This document shows, in pieces, positions 1-8,099 of a stretch of DNA of 64,000 bases (position 1 is the stretch's first letter; each line of letters begins with the position of its first letter). The stretch is taken from contig NZ_CP087719.1 in assembly GCF_020991085.1 (NCBI RefSeq), forward strand, positions 3,926,001 to 3,990,000, given 5' to 3'. A model generated the notes under the pieces. The model was given only the letters and a program-made list of their open reading frames with translations, did no database searches and was not told the origin of the DNA. A program made the position numbers and the translations under genes. Origin of the DNA: Roseomonas sp. OT10. GTDB taxonomy: Bacteria > Pseudomonadota > Alphaproteobacteria > Acetobacterales > Acetobacteraceae.

Positions 1-10
1 AAGCAGACCC

Positions 11-3000
11 GTGGCTGACGGCGGGGCCGCGCCCGGCCTGCCGCTGACCGAGGCGCAGGAAGGACTCTGGTACGCGCAGCGGCTGGACGCGGGCAACCCG
101 GTCTTCAACACGGGGCAGTACATCGCCTTCCGTGGCCCGCTGGAGGTGGAGGCGTTCCGCGCCGCCGTGGACGGCATGGTGGCGGAGGCGGATTCGCTCG
201 CCCTGCGCATCCTGGACGCGCCCGGCGGCCCGCGGCAGGTCCCCGACCCCGCGCTGCGCCCCTGGCTGGAGGTGGTGGACCTCTCCGACGCGGCGGACCC
301 GCTGGCGGCGGCGCGGGAGGCGATGGCGCGCGACATGGGCCGGCCGGTGGACCTCGCCCGCGGCGGCCTGGCGGCCGAGCGCCTCTATCGCCTCGCCCCC
401 GACCACCACCTCTGGTACCAGCGCGCCCACCATCTGGTGCTGGACGGCTTCGGCACGGAGCTGCTGGTCCGCCGCACCGCCGCGCTCTACGCCGCGCGCC
501 TGACGGGCAGCGACCCCGGCCAGCCCCTCGCCCCCTTCGCCGCGACGGTGTCGGAGGATGCCGCCTACCGCGCCTCGCCCCGCCGCGCCGCCGATGCCGC
601 CTACTGGCGGGAGGCCATGGCGGGCGCGCCCGAGATCGGCGGCTCCCCTGGCGGCTCCCCCGGCGGCTCCCCTGGCAGCCTCCCGGGCGCGGCCCCGGGC
701 GGCAGCCTGCGCACCGCGCGCTCCGTCCACCGTGCCCATGCGGTGCTGGACGACGCGGCCGGCGAGGCGCTGCGCCGCACCGCCGCCGCCCACGACCTCG
801 CCTGGCCCGACCTGCTGACCGCCCTGCTCGGCGCCTATTGCCGCCGGATGACCGGGGAGGCGGAGGCGATCGTCGGCGTCACCTTCATGAACCGCTTCGG
901 CAGCGCCGCCGCGCGCGTGCCGGCGACGCTGATGAACGTGCTGCCGCTGCGCATCCGCGCGGACGAGGCCGCGCCGCTGCACGAGGCGGTGGAGGAGGTG
1001 GTGGTCCAGCTCGCCCGTCTGCGGCGGCACGGGCGCTACCGCGGCGAGCAGCTGCGACGCGACCTGGGCCGTGTCGGCGGCGGGCGGCGGCTGCACGGCG
1101 CCATCGTCAACATCCAGCCCTTCCACGGCATCCCGCCCTTCCCCGGCCTGACGGCCGCGCTGCACCTGCTGGGCACCGGCCCGGTGGACGACATCACCTT
1201 CGACCTGCGCACCGATCCCGGGGCGGGCACGCTGCGGCTGGACGTGGAGGCCAATCCGGTGCGGCACACGGCGGCGCAGACCGCCGCCCATGCCGCCCGC
1301 GCGGCGCAGTTCGTCGCGGCCGCGCTCGCCGCGGGCCGGCTCGACGCGGTGCCCACCGCCACCCCCGCCGAGGCCCGGCACTTCGTCGAGGCGGTGAACG
1401 ACACGGCGCACCCCGTGCCCGACACCACCCTGGCGGCGCTGATCGCGGCGGCCATGGAAGCGCGGCCGGAGGCCACGGCGCTGGTGCTCGACGGGCAGGC
1501 GCTCAGCTACCGCGCGCTGGACGCGCGCAGCGCCGCCCTGGCCGGCGCGCTGGCGGCGCGGGGGATCGGCCCCGGGGACCTGGTGGCGGTCTCGCTCGAC
1601 CGTTCCTTCGAGCTGGTCGTGGCCCTGCTGGGCGTGCTCCGCGCCGGCGCCGCCTACCTGCCGCTCGACCCGGCGCACCCGCCGGAGCGGCTGGCGCGCA
1701 TCCTGGCCTCCGCCCGGCCCCGCCTCGCCCTCGCCATGGCGGCGCTGCCCGGGGAGGTCCCGGTGCTGCCCCCGGCGGATTGGCCGCGGGAGGGCCGCGC
1801 GCCGCGGGGGCCGGGGCCGGAGGACGCGGCCTATGCCATCTACACCTCCGGCTCCACCGGCGAGCCGAAGGGCGCCGTCATCCAGCACCGCGCCATCGTG
1901 AACCGGCTGGAATGGATGCGCGCGCAATACGGCTTCACCGCGCGGGACCGCATCCTGCAGAAGACGCCGGCCACCTTCGACGTCTCCGTCTGGGAGTTCT
2001 TCCTCCCCCTGCTCTGCGGCGCCACGCTGGTCCTCGCCCCCCCGGGTGCGCATCGCGACCCAGCCGCCATCGCCCGGCTGATCCGGGCGGAGGGCGTCAC
2101 CACCGCGCATTTCGTCCCCTCGATGCTCGCCGCCTTCCTCGCCCATCCCGCGGCGCGCGGCCTCTCCCTGGCCCGCGTCTTCTGCTCGGGCGAGGCGCTG
2201 ACGGCGGAGCTGCGGGACCGCTTCCACGCCACCATGCAGGCGGAGCTGCACAACCTCTACGGCCCCACCGAGGCGGCGGTGGACGTCTCCTTCTGGGACG
2301 CCTCGGCGGGGGATGACAGCCGCCCCGTGCCGATCGGCCGGCCGGTCTGGAACACGCGCCTCTACGTGCTGGACGAGGCGCTGCGGCCCCTGCCGGCCGG
2401 CGTGCCCGGCCACCTCTTCATCGCGGGCCGGCAGCTCGCGCGCGAATACCTCGGCCGCCCGGACCTCACCGGCCGCGCCTTCATCTCCGACCCCTTCCGG
2501 CCGGGCGAGCGGATGTACCGCACCGGCGACCTCGCCTGCTTCCGCGACGACGGCGCCATCCTCTACCTCGGCCGCTCCGACGGGCAGGTGAAGCTGCGCG
2601 GCTTCCGCATCGAGACGGGGGAGATCGAGGCCGCCATCGCCGGGTCCGGCCTGGTGCGCCAGGCCCGCGTGATCGCGCGCGAGGACCGGCAGCGGGGCCC
2701 GATGGCGGACCGCCGCCTCGTCGCCTACCTCGTCCCCGCGCCGGGCTACGACGCCGCCGCGCTGCGGGCCCACCTGGCCGCCCGCCTGCCGGACTACATG
2801 CTGCCCGCCGCCTTCGTCGCGCTCGACGCGCTGCCGGTGAACGCCAGCGGCAAGCTGGACCATGCCGCGCTGCCCGCGCCCCCCGCCGGCCCGGAGGAGG
2901 GCACCGACCGGGGCCGCGCGCCCGAGGGCGACACGGAGCGCCGCCTCGCAGCCCTCTTCGCCGAGGCGCTGGGTATCCCCCGGATCGGGGCGGAGGAGGA

Positions 3001-3946
3001 TTTCTTCGCCCTCGGCGGCCACTCCCTCCTCGCCGTGGACCTGATGCTGCGCGTGCAGGAGGCGTTCGGCCGCGACCCCGGGCTGGGCGCGCTGTTCGAG
3101 CATCCGACGGTGGCCCGCCTCGCCGCCCTGCTCGACTCCGCCAACCTGCCGCCCGGCGACGACGGCCTCGGCCCGCTCATCCGCCTCGGCCGCGGCGAGG
3201 CGGGTCGGCCGCCGCTGATCGTCGTGCATCCGGCGGGCGGCATCGCCTGGAGCTATGGCCCGCTCGCCCGCGCGCTGGCGCCGGAGATCGCCACGCTGGG
3301 CCTGCAGGCGCCCTCGCTCGCCGCCGAGGTGCCGCCCCCCGCCAGCCTGGAGGCGCTGGCCGCCGACTACGTGGACCGCCTGCTGGCCGCCGGCCTGTCC
3401 GGGCCCTTCCACCTCGCGGGCTGGTCGGTCGGCGGCATCATCGCCCAGGCCATGGCCGTGCTCCTGCGCGAGCGGGGCCATGCGGTCGGGGTGCTGGCGC
3501 TGCTGGATGCCTACCCGGCCGATGCCTGGCGCGCCGAGCCGGAGCCCGACGCCGCCGCGGTCTACCGCGCCCTGCTGGCCATCGCCGGGCACGACCCGGC
3601 CGCGCACCCGGACCTGCCGATGCGGCGCGACGCGGTGATGGACTTCCTCCGCCGCGGCGGCACGCCGCTGGGCCGGTTGCCGGAGGCGGCGCTGGACGGG
3701 GTGATCCGCGTGGTGGAGGGCAACAACCGCCTCGTCCGCGGCCACCGGCACCGCCGCTACGACGGCACCATCACGCATTTCCGCGCCGCGCTGGACCACG
3801 CGGGCCGCGCCCTCTCGCCCGCCCTGTGGGAACCCTACGCGGAGGCGGTGGAGGTGATCGACCTCCCGGCCCTGCACAAGGACATGGTCGGCCGCGCGGC
3901 CACGGCCCTCGTCGCCCCCGCCCTGCGCGAGCGGATGGAGCGCTGA
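11..3946 (+). CDS. entF: EntF-like nonribosomal peptide synthetase (C-A-T-TE), predicted L-Ser activation
   Basis: A 1311-residue single-module synthetase, close to the length of E. coli EntF. Domains in order: condensation domain with HHLVLDG near residue 140; adenylation domain with YTSGSTGEPKG near 610, FDVSVW near 656, LYGPTEAAVD near 748 and NASGK near 944; peptidyl carrier with LGGHSLL near 1002 (Ser carries phosphopantetheine); thioesterase with GWSVGG near 1138. Aligning the A domain by eye to GrsA/EntF gives the specificity code D-V-W-H-F-S-L-V-D-K, the EntF serine code. The inferred role is to condense an aryl acid (probably 2,3-dihydroxybenzoate supplied in trans) with Ser and cyclise or release a catecholate siderophore in the cytoplasm. 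The GTG start is 10 bp from the window edge, so the rest of the cluster would lie upstream. The exact siderophore is not determinable here. Confidence 0.88.
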   Translation: MADGGAAPGLPLTEAQEGLWYAQRLDAGNPVFNTGQYIAFRGPLEVEAFRAAVDGMVAEADSLALRILDAPGGPRQVPDPALRPWLEVVDLSDAADPLAAAREAMARDMGRPVDLARGGLAAERLYRLAPDHHLWYQRAHHLVLDGFGTELLVRRTAALYAARLTGSDPGQPLAPFAATVSEDAAYRASPRRAADAAYWREAMAGAPEIGGSPGGSPGGSPGSLPGAAPGGSLRTARSVHRAHAVLDDAAGEALRRTAAAHDLAWPDLLTALLGAYCRRMTGEAEAIVGVTFMNRFGSAAARVPATLMNVLPLRIRADEAAPLHEAVEEVVVQLARLRRHGRYRGEQLRRDLGRVGGGRRLHGAIVNIQPFHGIPPFPGLTAALHLLGTGPVDDITFDLRTDPGAGTLRLDVEANPVRHTAAQTAAHAARAAQFVAAALAAGRLDAVPTATPAEARHFVEAVNDTAHPVPDTTLAALIAAAMEARPEATALVLDGQALSYRALDARSAALAGALAARGIGPGDLVAVSLDRSFELVVALLGVLRAGAAYLPLDPAHPPERLARILASARPRLALAMAALPGEVPVLPPADWPREGRAPRGPGPEDAAYAIYTSGSTGEPKGAVIQHRAIVNRLEWMRAQYGFTARDRILQKTPATFDVSVWEFFLPLLCGATLVLAPPGAHRDPAAIARLIRAEGVTTAHFVPSMLAAFLAHPAARGLSLARVFCSGEALTAELRDRFHATMQAELHNLYGPTEAAVDVSFWDASAGDDSRPVPIGRPVWNTRLYVLDEALRPLPAGVPGHLFIAGRQLAREYLGRPDLTGRAFISDPFRPGERMYRTGDLACFRDDGAILYLGRSDGQVKLRGFRIETGEIEAAIAGSGLVRQARVIAREDRQRGPMADRRLVAYLVPAPGYDAAALRAHLAARLPDYMLPAAFVALDALPVNASGKLDHAALPAPPAGPEEGTDRGRAPEGDTERRLAALFAEALGIPRIGAEEDFFALGGHSLLAVDLMLRVQEAFGRDPGLGALFEHPTVARLAALLDSANLPPGDDGLGPLIRLGRGEAGRPPLIVVHPAGGIAWSYGPLARALAPEIATLGLQAPSLAAEVPPPASLEALAADYVDRLLAAGLSGPFHLAGWSVGGIIAQAMAVLLRERGHAVGVLALLDAYPADAWRAEPEPDAAAVYRALLAIAGHDPAAHPDLPMRRDAVMDFLRRGGTPLGRLPEAALDGVIRVVEGNNRLVRGHRHRRYDGTITHFRAALDHAGRALSPALWEPYAEAVEVIDLPALHKDMVGRAATALVAPALRERMER
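638..682 (+). repeat. In-frame Gly-Gly-Ser-Pro coding microrepeat
   Basis: Inside the NRPS condensation domain, near residues 210-225, about three tandem 12-nt units each encode Gly-Gly-Ser-Pro, followed by a degenerate Gly/Pro/Ala stretch. It reads as a flexible loop insertion. Such repeats can change copy number by slippage without breaking the frame. Confidence 0.7.
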
Positions 3947-3949
3947 TAC

Positions 3950-4375
3950 GCACGGCGGGATGCGCCTTGATCCGTGCCGGCGTGGCTGGCGCCCGTGGCC
4001 CGGGGGCAAGGCGCTGCCTCGCCCCCGTACCCCCACTCCGCCAGGACCCTGCGGGCCCTGGACCCGATCAGCGCTGCCGCGCGGTGGTGGTAACGGGGTC
4101 GAGGCGCCGAGGAGCCATGCTCCTCGGCGGGTACGTCCTCTGCCCTCACTGACGCCTACGAAGTTCTTATGGCGTCCCGCCTGTCCGTGTTCCGTCAGGG
4201 TTCAGCCCGCGGGCGGACATCTACCGGAAGCACCAAACTCCCAGCGGGGACCGGGGCCCGCTTGTGGCCCCGGCAGGGGAGGGTCTGGGACGGGGATCGA
4301 CGCACGGCGTCGATGCCGCAGGCCGGCCTCCCCTCCGGTCCCACGCCCGAACACCACAGCACGACAGGTAGGTCC
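3950..4375 (+). repeat. Mosaic intergenic repeat, copy A
   Basis: About 420 bp of non-coding sequence right after the NRPS stop, sharing ordered blocks with the sequences at 7684, 10980 and (inverted) 53600. Block 1 runs from GCCCGTGGCCCGGGGGCAAG through a CCCCGTACCCCCACTCCGCC core to GGGCCCTGGACC. Block 2 is a perfect hairpin at 4105-4129 (arm CGCCGAGGAGC). Block 3 holds CCGCCTGTCCG and CAGGGTTCAGCCCGC. Block 4 is GGGGCCCGCTTGTGGCCCC and the following purine-rich tract. In this copy block 4 carries a different hairpin at 4296-4314 (ATCGACGC / GCGTCGAT). I see no ORF in it that looks real. Function unknown; the hairpins suggest transcript-end or mRNA-stability roles. Confidence 0.8.
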
Positions 4376-4398
4376 CCCCGGGGAAGCAGGGGAAAGTC

Positions 4399-4410
4399 GT
4401 GAAATATCAC
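4399..4410. promoter_or_regulatory. Candidate operator/promoter of the GntR gene
   Basis: The short palindrome GTGA-AATA-TCAC sits in a locally AT-rich patch 70 bp before the GntR start, with TATGCT just downstream as a possible -10 element. The position fits autoregulation by the gene downstream. The assignment is by position and symmetry only. Confidence 0.3.
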
Positions 4411-4480
4411 AATATGCTTTACACCGCCCCCCGTGCGGGGCTGCATGGCCATACTCTGCCCGGCCAGGAGGAGGACGCCC

Positions 4481-5245
4481 ATGCCCGGTAAGCCCGGACG
4501 CAAGCCGCGGCTGGTGACGGCAGAGGAGCCGCAGCCCCGGCGCAACCGCGACAACCTGGCCAACCAGGCCTACGAACGGCTGGAGGAACTGGTCGTCACC
4601 TGCGCCCTGCGGCCCGGCCAGGCGCTCTCCATCCAGGATCTCCAGGCGCTCACCGGCTTCGGCCGCACGCCGACGCACCAGGCGGTGAGCCGGCTGGCCG
4701 CCGACACGCTCATCATCATCCGCCCGCGCCACGGGCTGCGGATCGCGCCCGTCGATCTCGCGCGCGAACGCACGCTGCTGCTGCTGCGGCGGGACATGGA
4801 GCGCTTCGTGATCCGCCTCGCGGCCGAGCGGTCCGGCCCGACCCAGCGCAACCAGCTCCTGCACCTCATCCGCCTGTTGCGCGACCAGCAGGCGCGGCTG
4901 ACCGTCGACGCCTTCAACCAGATCGACCGGCGCATCGACCGGCTGCTGCTGGCCGCCACGGCGGAGCCCTTCCTGGAGCACACGCTGCGGCCACTTCACA
5001 CCATCTTCCGCCGGGTCGGCTGGATCTACCACACCGCCGTCGCGCCGGATCAGGGCCTCGCCGGCACCCTCGTCCCGCATCTGGAGATCCTGGAGGCGGT
5101 GGCCGCACGCCAGGCCGAGGCCGCCGTCGCCGCCTCCGACCGCCTCATCGGCTTCGCCGAGCACATGCTGGGCGTGATGGAGCGCGAGGTGGACCCCACG
5201 CTGCTGGATTGCAGCATCGACCTCGTCACGCCGGAACTCCGCTGA
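4481..5245 (+). CDS. GntR-family transcriptional regulator (FCD-type)
   Basis: A 254-residue regulator. The N-terminal winged helix-turn-helix includes NQAYERLEELVVTCALRPGQ and RTPTHQAVSRLAAD, typical of the FadR branch of GntR. The all-helical C-terminal half (residues ~90-230), rich in Arg/Leu/His, fits an FCD ligand-binding domain, although it begins atypically with a run of leucines. The start chosen is the ATG at 4481, preceded by AGGAGGAGG; an upstream in-frame start at 4433 lacks such a site. The stop overlaps the ATG of the following dehydrogenase gene (TGATG), so the two are translationally coupled and the regulator probably controls that enzyme. Confidence 0.82.
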   Translation: MPGKPGRKPRLVTAEEPQPRRNRDNLANQAYERLEELVVTCALRPGQALSIQDLQALTGFGRTPTHQAVSRLAADTLIIIRPRHGLRIAPVDLARERTLLLLRRDMERFVIRLAAERSGPTQRNQLLHLIRLLRDQQARLTVDAFNQIDRRIDRLLLAATAEPFLEHTLRPLHTIFRRVGWIYHTAVAPDQGLAGTLVPHLEILEAVAARQAEAAVAASDRLIGFAEHMLGVMEREVDPTLLDCSIDLVTPELR

Positions 5246-6210
5246 TGCGCATCGTCTTCCACGGCGCCAACGCCGCCTCCTTCGCCCCGGGCTTCGCGGC
5301 TCTGCTCGATCCGGGGGCGGAGGTGGAGACCCTCTCCGACGCGCTGGACGCGCCCGGCGAGCGTGACGCCTATGCGGCGGCAGAGGCGGTGATCGGCGTC
5401 CGCTTCGACACCGACCTGCCCTCCCCCGGACGGCTGCGCCTGTTCCAGGTGCCCGGCGCCGGCACCGATGCGGTGCGCTTCGACGCCCTGCCGCCCCAGG
5501 CCGCAGTCTGCAACTGCTTCGGGCATGAGGCCGCCATCGCCGAGTACGTGATGGCCGCGCTGCTGCAATGGCAGATTCCGATGGCGGAGGCCGACCGTCG
5601 CCTGCGCCGGGGCGAGTGGGCCTATTGGGCAGGGGACCCGGCACGGGCGCATGGCGAGCTGGCGGGACGCACCCTCGGCCTGCTGGGCTTCGGCCATATC
5701 GCCAGGGCGGTGGCGCGCCGCGCGAGGGCCTTCGACATGCGGGTGCACGTCGCCAACCGCAGTCCGCTTCCCGCGGGGGCCGAGGTGGACCGGGCCCAGG
5801 GCCTCGACGACCTGCCGGGCTTCTGCCGGGACGTGGAGGCGCTGGTGGTCACCGTGCCGCTGTCGTCGGAGACCCGCGGGCTGGTCGGCGAGGCGGCCCT
5901 GGCGGCGCTGCCCCATGGGGCGCTGGTGGTCAACGTGGCGCGCGGGCCGGTGATCGACGAGCAGGCGCTGTACGACGCGCTCGCCGCCGGCCGGGTCCAG
6001 GCCGCGATCGACACCTGGTACCGCTACCCAAGCGCGCCCGAACCCGCGCCGCTGCCTGCGGCCCTGCCCTTCCACACCCTGCCGAACCTGGTGATGACGC
6101 CGCACATGTCCGGCTGGACCGACGGCACCATCCGCCGCCGGCAGCGGGCCATGGCGGACAACGTCAACCGCCTGCGCCGCGGCGAGCCCTTGGTGAACCG
6201 ACTCCGTTGA
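5245..6210 (+). CDS. D-isomer-specific 2-hydroxyacid dehydrogenase
   Basis: A 321-residue NAD(P)-dependent cytosolic oxidoreductase that interconverts a 2-oxoacid and a D-2-hydroxyacid. The nucleotide-binding Rossmann motif GLLGFGHIARA is at about residues 145-155. The family's catalytic Arg is in VNVARGPVIDE (~R233) and the catalytic His in TPHMSG (~H287). The substrate is not predictable from sequence; the family includes glyoxylate/hydroxypyruvate and phosphoglycerate reductases, and 321 residues matches the short form without an ACT domain. The ATG overlaps the stop of the upstream GntR gene by one base, so they form a two-gene operon. Confidence 0.85.
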   Translation: MRIVFHGANAASFAPGFAALLDPGAEVETLSDALDAPGERDAYAAAEAVIGVRFDTDLPSPGRLRLFQVPGAGTDAVRFDALPPQAAVCNCFGHEAAIAEYVMAALLQWQIPMAEADRRLRRGEWAYWAGDPARAHGELAGRTLGLLGFGHIARAVARRARAFDMRVHVANRSPLPAGAEVDRAQGLDDLPGFCRDVEALVVTVPLSSETRGLVGEAALAALPHGALVVNVARGPVIDEQALYDALAAGRVQAAIDTWYRYPSAPEPAPLPAALPFHTLPNLVMTPHMSGWTDGTIRRRQRAMADNVNRLRRGEPLVNRLR

Positions 6211-6264
6211 CCGGGCCGGGGGCGCTTCGCGCTTCCGGACGGTGCCGCCCTTCGGCGGGCGGTT

Positions 6265-6453
6265 CTATCGCGGCCCGCCCATCCGCGACGGGGGCCCGCA
6301 GCCGCAATCCGTTCCCGGCGGCGGTGCGGGCGGGGCGGCCTCCCGGCCATCGGCGGGCGTGGCCGGCGTCTCCGCCACCTGCCGGGTCGCGCCGCCGGGC
6401 GCCCCCGACAGCGCGGCCGCCAGCAGCAGGGGAAGGAGGGACAGGTGCGGCAT
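6265..6453 (-). CDS. Small putative secreted protein, Pro/Cys-rich
   Basis: A 62-residue minus-strand ORF in a region otherwise without genes. It starts MPHLSLLPLLLAAALSGAPGG, which looks like a signal peptide, followed by a Pro/Ala/Thr-rich stretch and a tail containing TDCGCGPPSR. No recognised family and only a weak ribosome binding site. The signal-peptide-like start is the only argument for a real gene; the high GC content makes chance ORFs common. Confidence 0.3.
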   Translation of the reverse strand: MPHLSLLPLLLAAALSGAPGGATRQVAETPATPADGREAAPPAPPPGTDCGCGPPSRMGGPR

Positions 6454-6926
6454 GTTGGCTTCTGGATATCGGTTGCGCGGGCGCGAAGGCCTGGATGATG
6501 CCAGCGCGGACCCGGCGGCGTGAAGGTGCCGCCTGGGACAGAAGCTGTGGAAGGCACGATGTGCGAGGGGCGGGCGTACCGGGGTTAACGACGTCGCACC
6601 GGTCCATTCCCGGGCGTTCGAGCCGACAGCCCCGACCGAGGATGCCAGCCGCATCGCGCACCACAACGGGCGCGACGTCGTCCCCTCTGTTTCCACCCTA
6701 AACCCGGCCCGTCTTCCGGTCACCGATGACGAGGTTTCTAGCGGGGTCCGGTAACTTATACAAGAATATCGTAAACGTGAAATTGCATGGCACCCATTCA
6801 CTGAGGCCAGGACAGGGACGCCGGATCGCTTCCTAAGTGTATATAGGGGACATGCCTCGTCGCGGGACCGGATCCTCCGTCCGGTCCCTGCGGCATCGGC
6901 GTCCTGCGACAATACCGGGAGACTCC
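6454..6926 (+). promoter_or_regulatory. Non-coding upstream region of the UTRA regulator
   Basis: About 470 bp with no convincing gene. Base composition drops towards AT between about 6740 and 6850, with ACTTATACAAG near 6754 and GTGTATATAG near 6837. Both resemble the ATAC-centred operators of HutC-type GntR regulators, so autoregulation of the next gene is plausible. Neither site is a perfect palindrome. Confidence 0.35.
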
Positions 6927-7685
6927 GTGAGCGACCGCTCATTCCAAGCCGCCGCGCCGACTGGCCTCCGGCCCGATTCGCGCCCGCTCTATGCCCAGGT
7001 CGAGACCATCCTGACCAACCGGATCGCGGAAGGCGAGTGGCCGCCCGGCCATGCCTTGCCCGCCGAGCCCGAACTGGCCGCCGAGCTGGGCGTCAGCCAC
7101 GGCACGGTGCGCAAGGCCCTGGACGCGCTGGAGCGGCGCCACCTGATCGAGCGGCGCCAGGGCAAGGGCACCTTCGTCGCCCGTCAGACCAGCGAGCGCG
7201 CCCGGCACCACTTCTTCCCGGTCCGGGCCCTGGAGCCCGGGCTGCCGCCCCCCATCTCCCGCGCCCTGTCGCTGGAGACGGGTGAGGCCGACACCGCCGA
7301 GGCGAAGGCGCTCCATCTGGCGGAAGGTGCGCCCGTCCACCGGCTACGCCGACTGCGCTTGCAAGGCGGCCGCCCCTTCATGCTGGAGGAGAACGTCCTT
7401 CCGGCCACCCTGTTCGAGGACTTCTCGGTCCCGATGGAGCGGGAGATGCCGGACGAGCTCTACGTCCACTACCAGAAGCGCCACGGCGTCACGGTGGTGC
7501 GGACAGAGGAGGCGCTCAGCGCCCGCGCCGCCACCGCCGCGGTCGCGGCAGAGTTGGGTCTGGAAGAAGGCGCGCCGGTGCTGGTGGCGGAGCGCCACAC
7601 CTGGGACGCCGCCGGCCGCGTGGTCGAACACCGCCTGTCCTGGCTGAACACGGCACGGCATCGCTACGTGCTGGTCCTGGACTGA
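6927..7685 (+). CDS. GntR/HutC-family transcriptional regulator with UTRA domain
   Basis: A 252-residue cytosolic repressor-type protein. The GntR winged helix spans about residues 17-85 (PLYAQVETILTNRIAEGEW, LPAEPELAAELGVSHGTVRKALDALE, RRQGKGTFV). The UTRA effector domain follows (about 105-250), ending in the usual VVEHRLSWLNTARHRYVLVLD pattern. The GTG at 6927 gives the normal family length; an in-frame GTG at 6837 or ATG at 6852 would add a non-homologous basic tail. No obvious target gene is adjacent: downstream lies intergenic repeat copy B and then convergent peptidase genes. It may act elsewhere or autoregulate. Confidence 0.82.
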   Translation: MSDRSFQAAAPTGLRPDSRPLYAQVETILTNRIAEGEWPPGHALPAEPELAAELGVSHGTVRKALDALERRHLIERRQGKGTFVARQTSERARHHFFPVRALEPGLPPPISRALSLETGEADTAEAKALHLAEGAPVHRLRRLRLQGGRPFMLEENVLPATLFEDFSVPMEREMPDELYVHYQKRHGVTVVRTEEALSARAATAAVAAELGLEEGAPVLVAERHTWDAAGRVVEHRLSWLNTARHRYVLVLD

Positions 7686-8085
7686 TCCGCGCGGCGTGAT
7701 GCGCTGACGTCTGCCGGACTGGCGCCCATGCCCCGGGGGCAAGGCTCTGCCTCGCCCCCGTACCCCCACTCCGCCAAGACCCTGCGGGCCCTGGACCCAG
7801 TGGGCGCTGCCGCGGGACAGCCTGACACGGGGTCACAGCGCCGAGGAGCCATGCTCCTCGGCGGGTACGGCCACCGCACTCGCGGACACCTTCTGAAGCT
7901 TTTTCGGAGTCCCGCCTGTCCGTGTTCCGCCAGGGTTCAGCCCGCAGGCTGACGGCAACCGCACAGCGCCAAACGCCCAGCGGGGTCCGGGGCCCGCTTG
8001 TGGCCCCGGCAGGGGAGGGTTTGGGAGGGGACGGCGTCCCCTCCCGGTCTGCCGCCGGAACACGGCAGCACGATCGGTCAGGTCA
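7684..8085 (+). repeat. Mosaic intergenic repeat, copy B
   Basis: The same block order as copy A, filling the gap between the UTRA regulator stop and the convergent peptidase stop at 8100. It contains the perfect hairpin at 7839-7863 (arm CGCCGAGGAGC) and a second near-perfect hairpin at 8023-8045 (GGGAGGGGACG / CGTCCCCTCCC). Lying between two convergent genes, it could end transcription from both sides. Confidence 0.8.
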
Positions 8086-8099
8086 TCCCGCCGCCGGGA

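Noticed and set aside
838-2316. A 492-codon plus-strand ORF inside the NRPS gene in another frame
   Set aside because: It is a GC-rich shadow frame full of Arg/Ala/Gly/Pro with no domain; the NRPS frame has all expected motifs.
4105-4129. Rho-independent terminator call for the hairpin in the mosaic repeats
   Set aside because: The hairpin is perfect but is not followed by a T-run in any copy, so I list it only as part of the repeat.
4202-5644. A 480-codon minus-strand ORF opposite the GntR and dehydrogenase genes
   Set aside because: It has no family motif, whereas the plus strand encodes two coupled genes with clear domains and ribosome binding sites.
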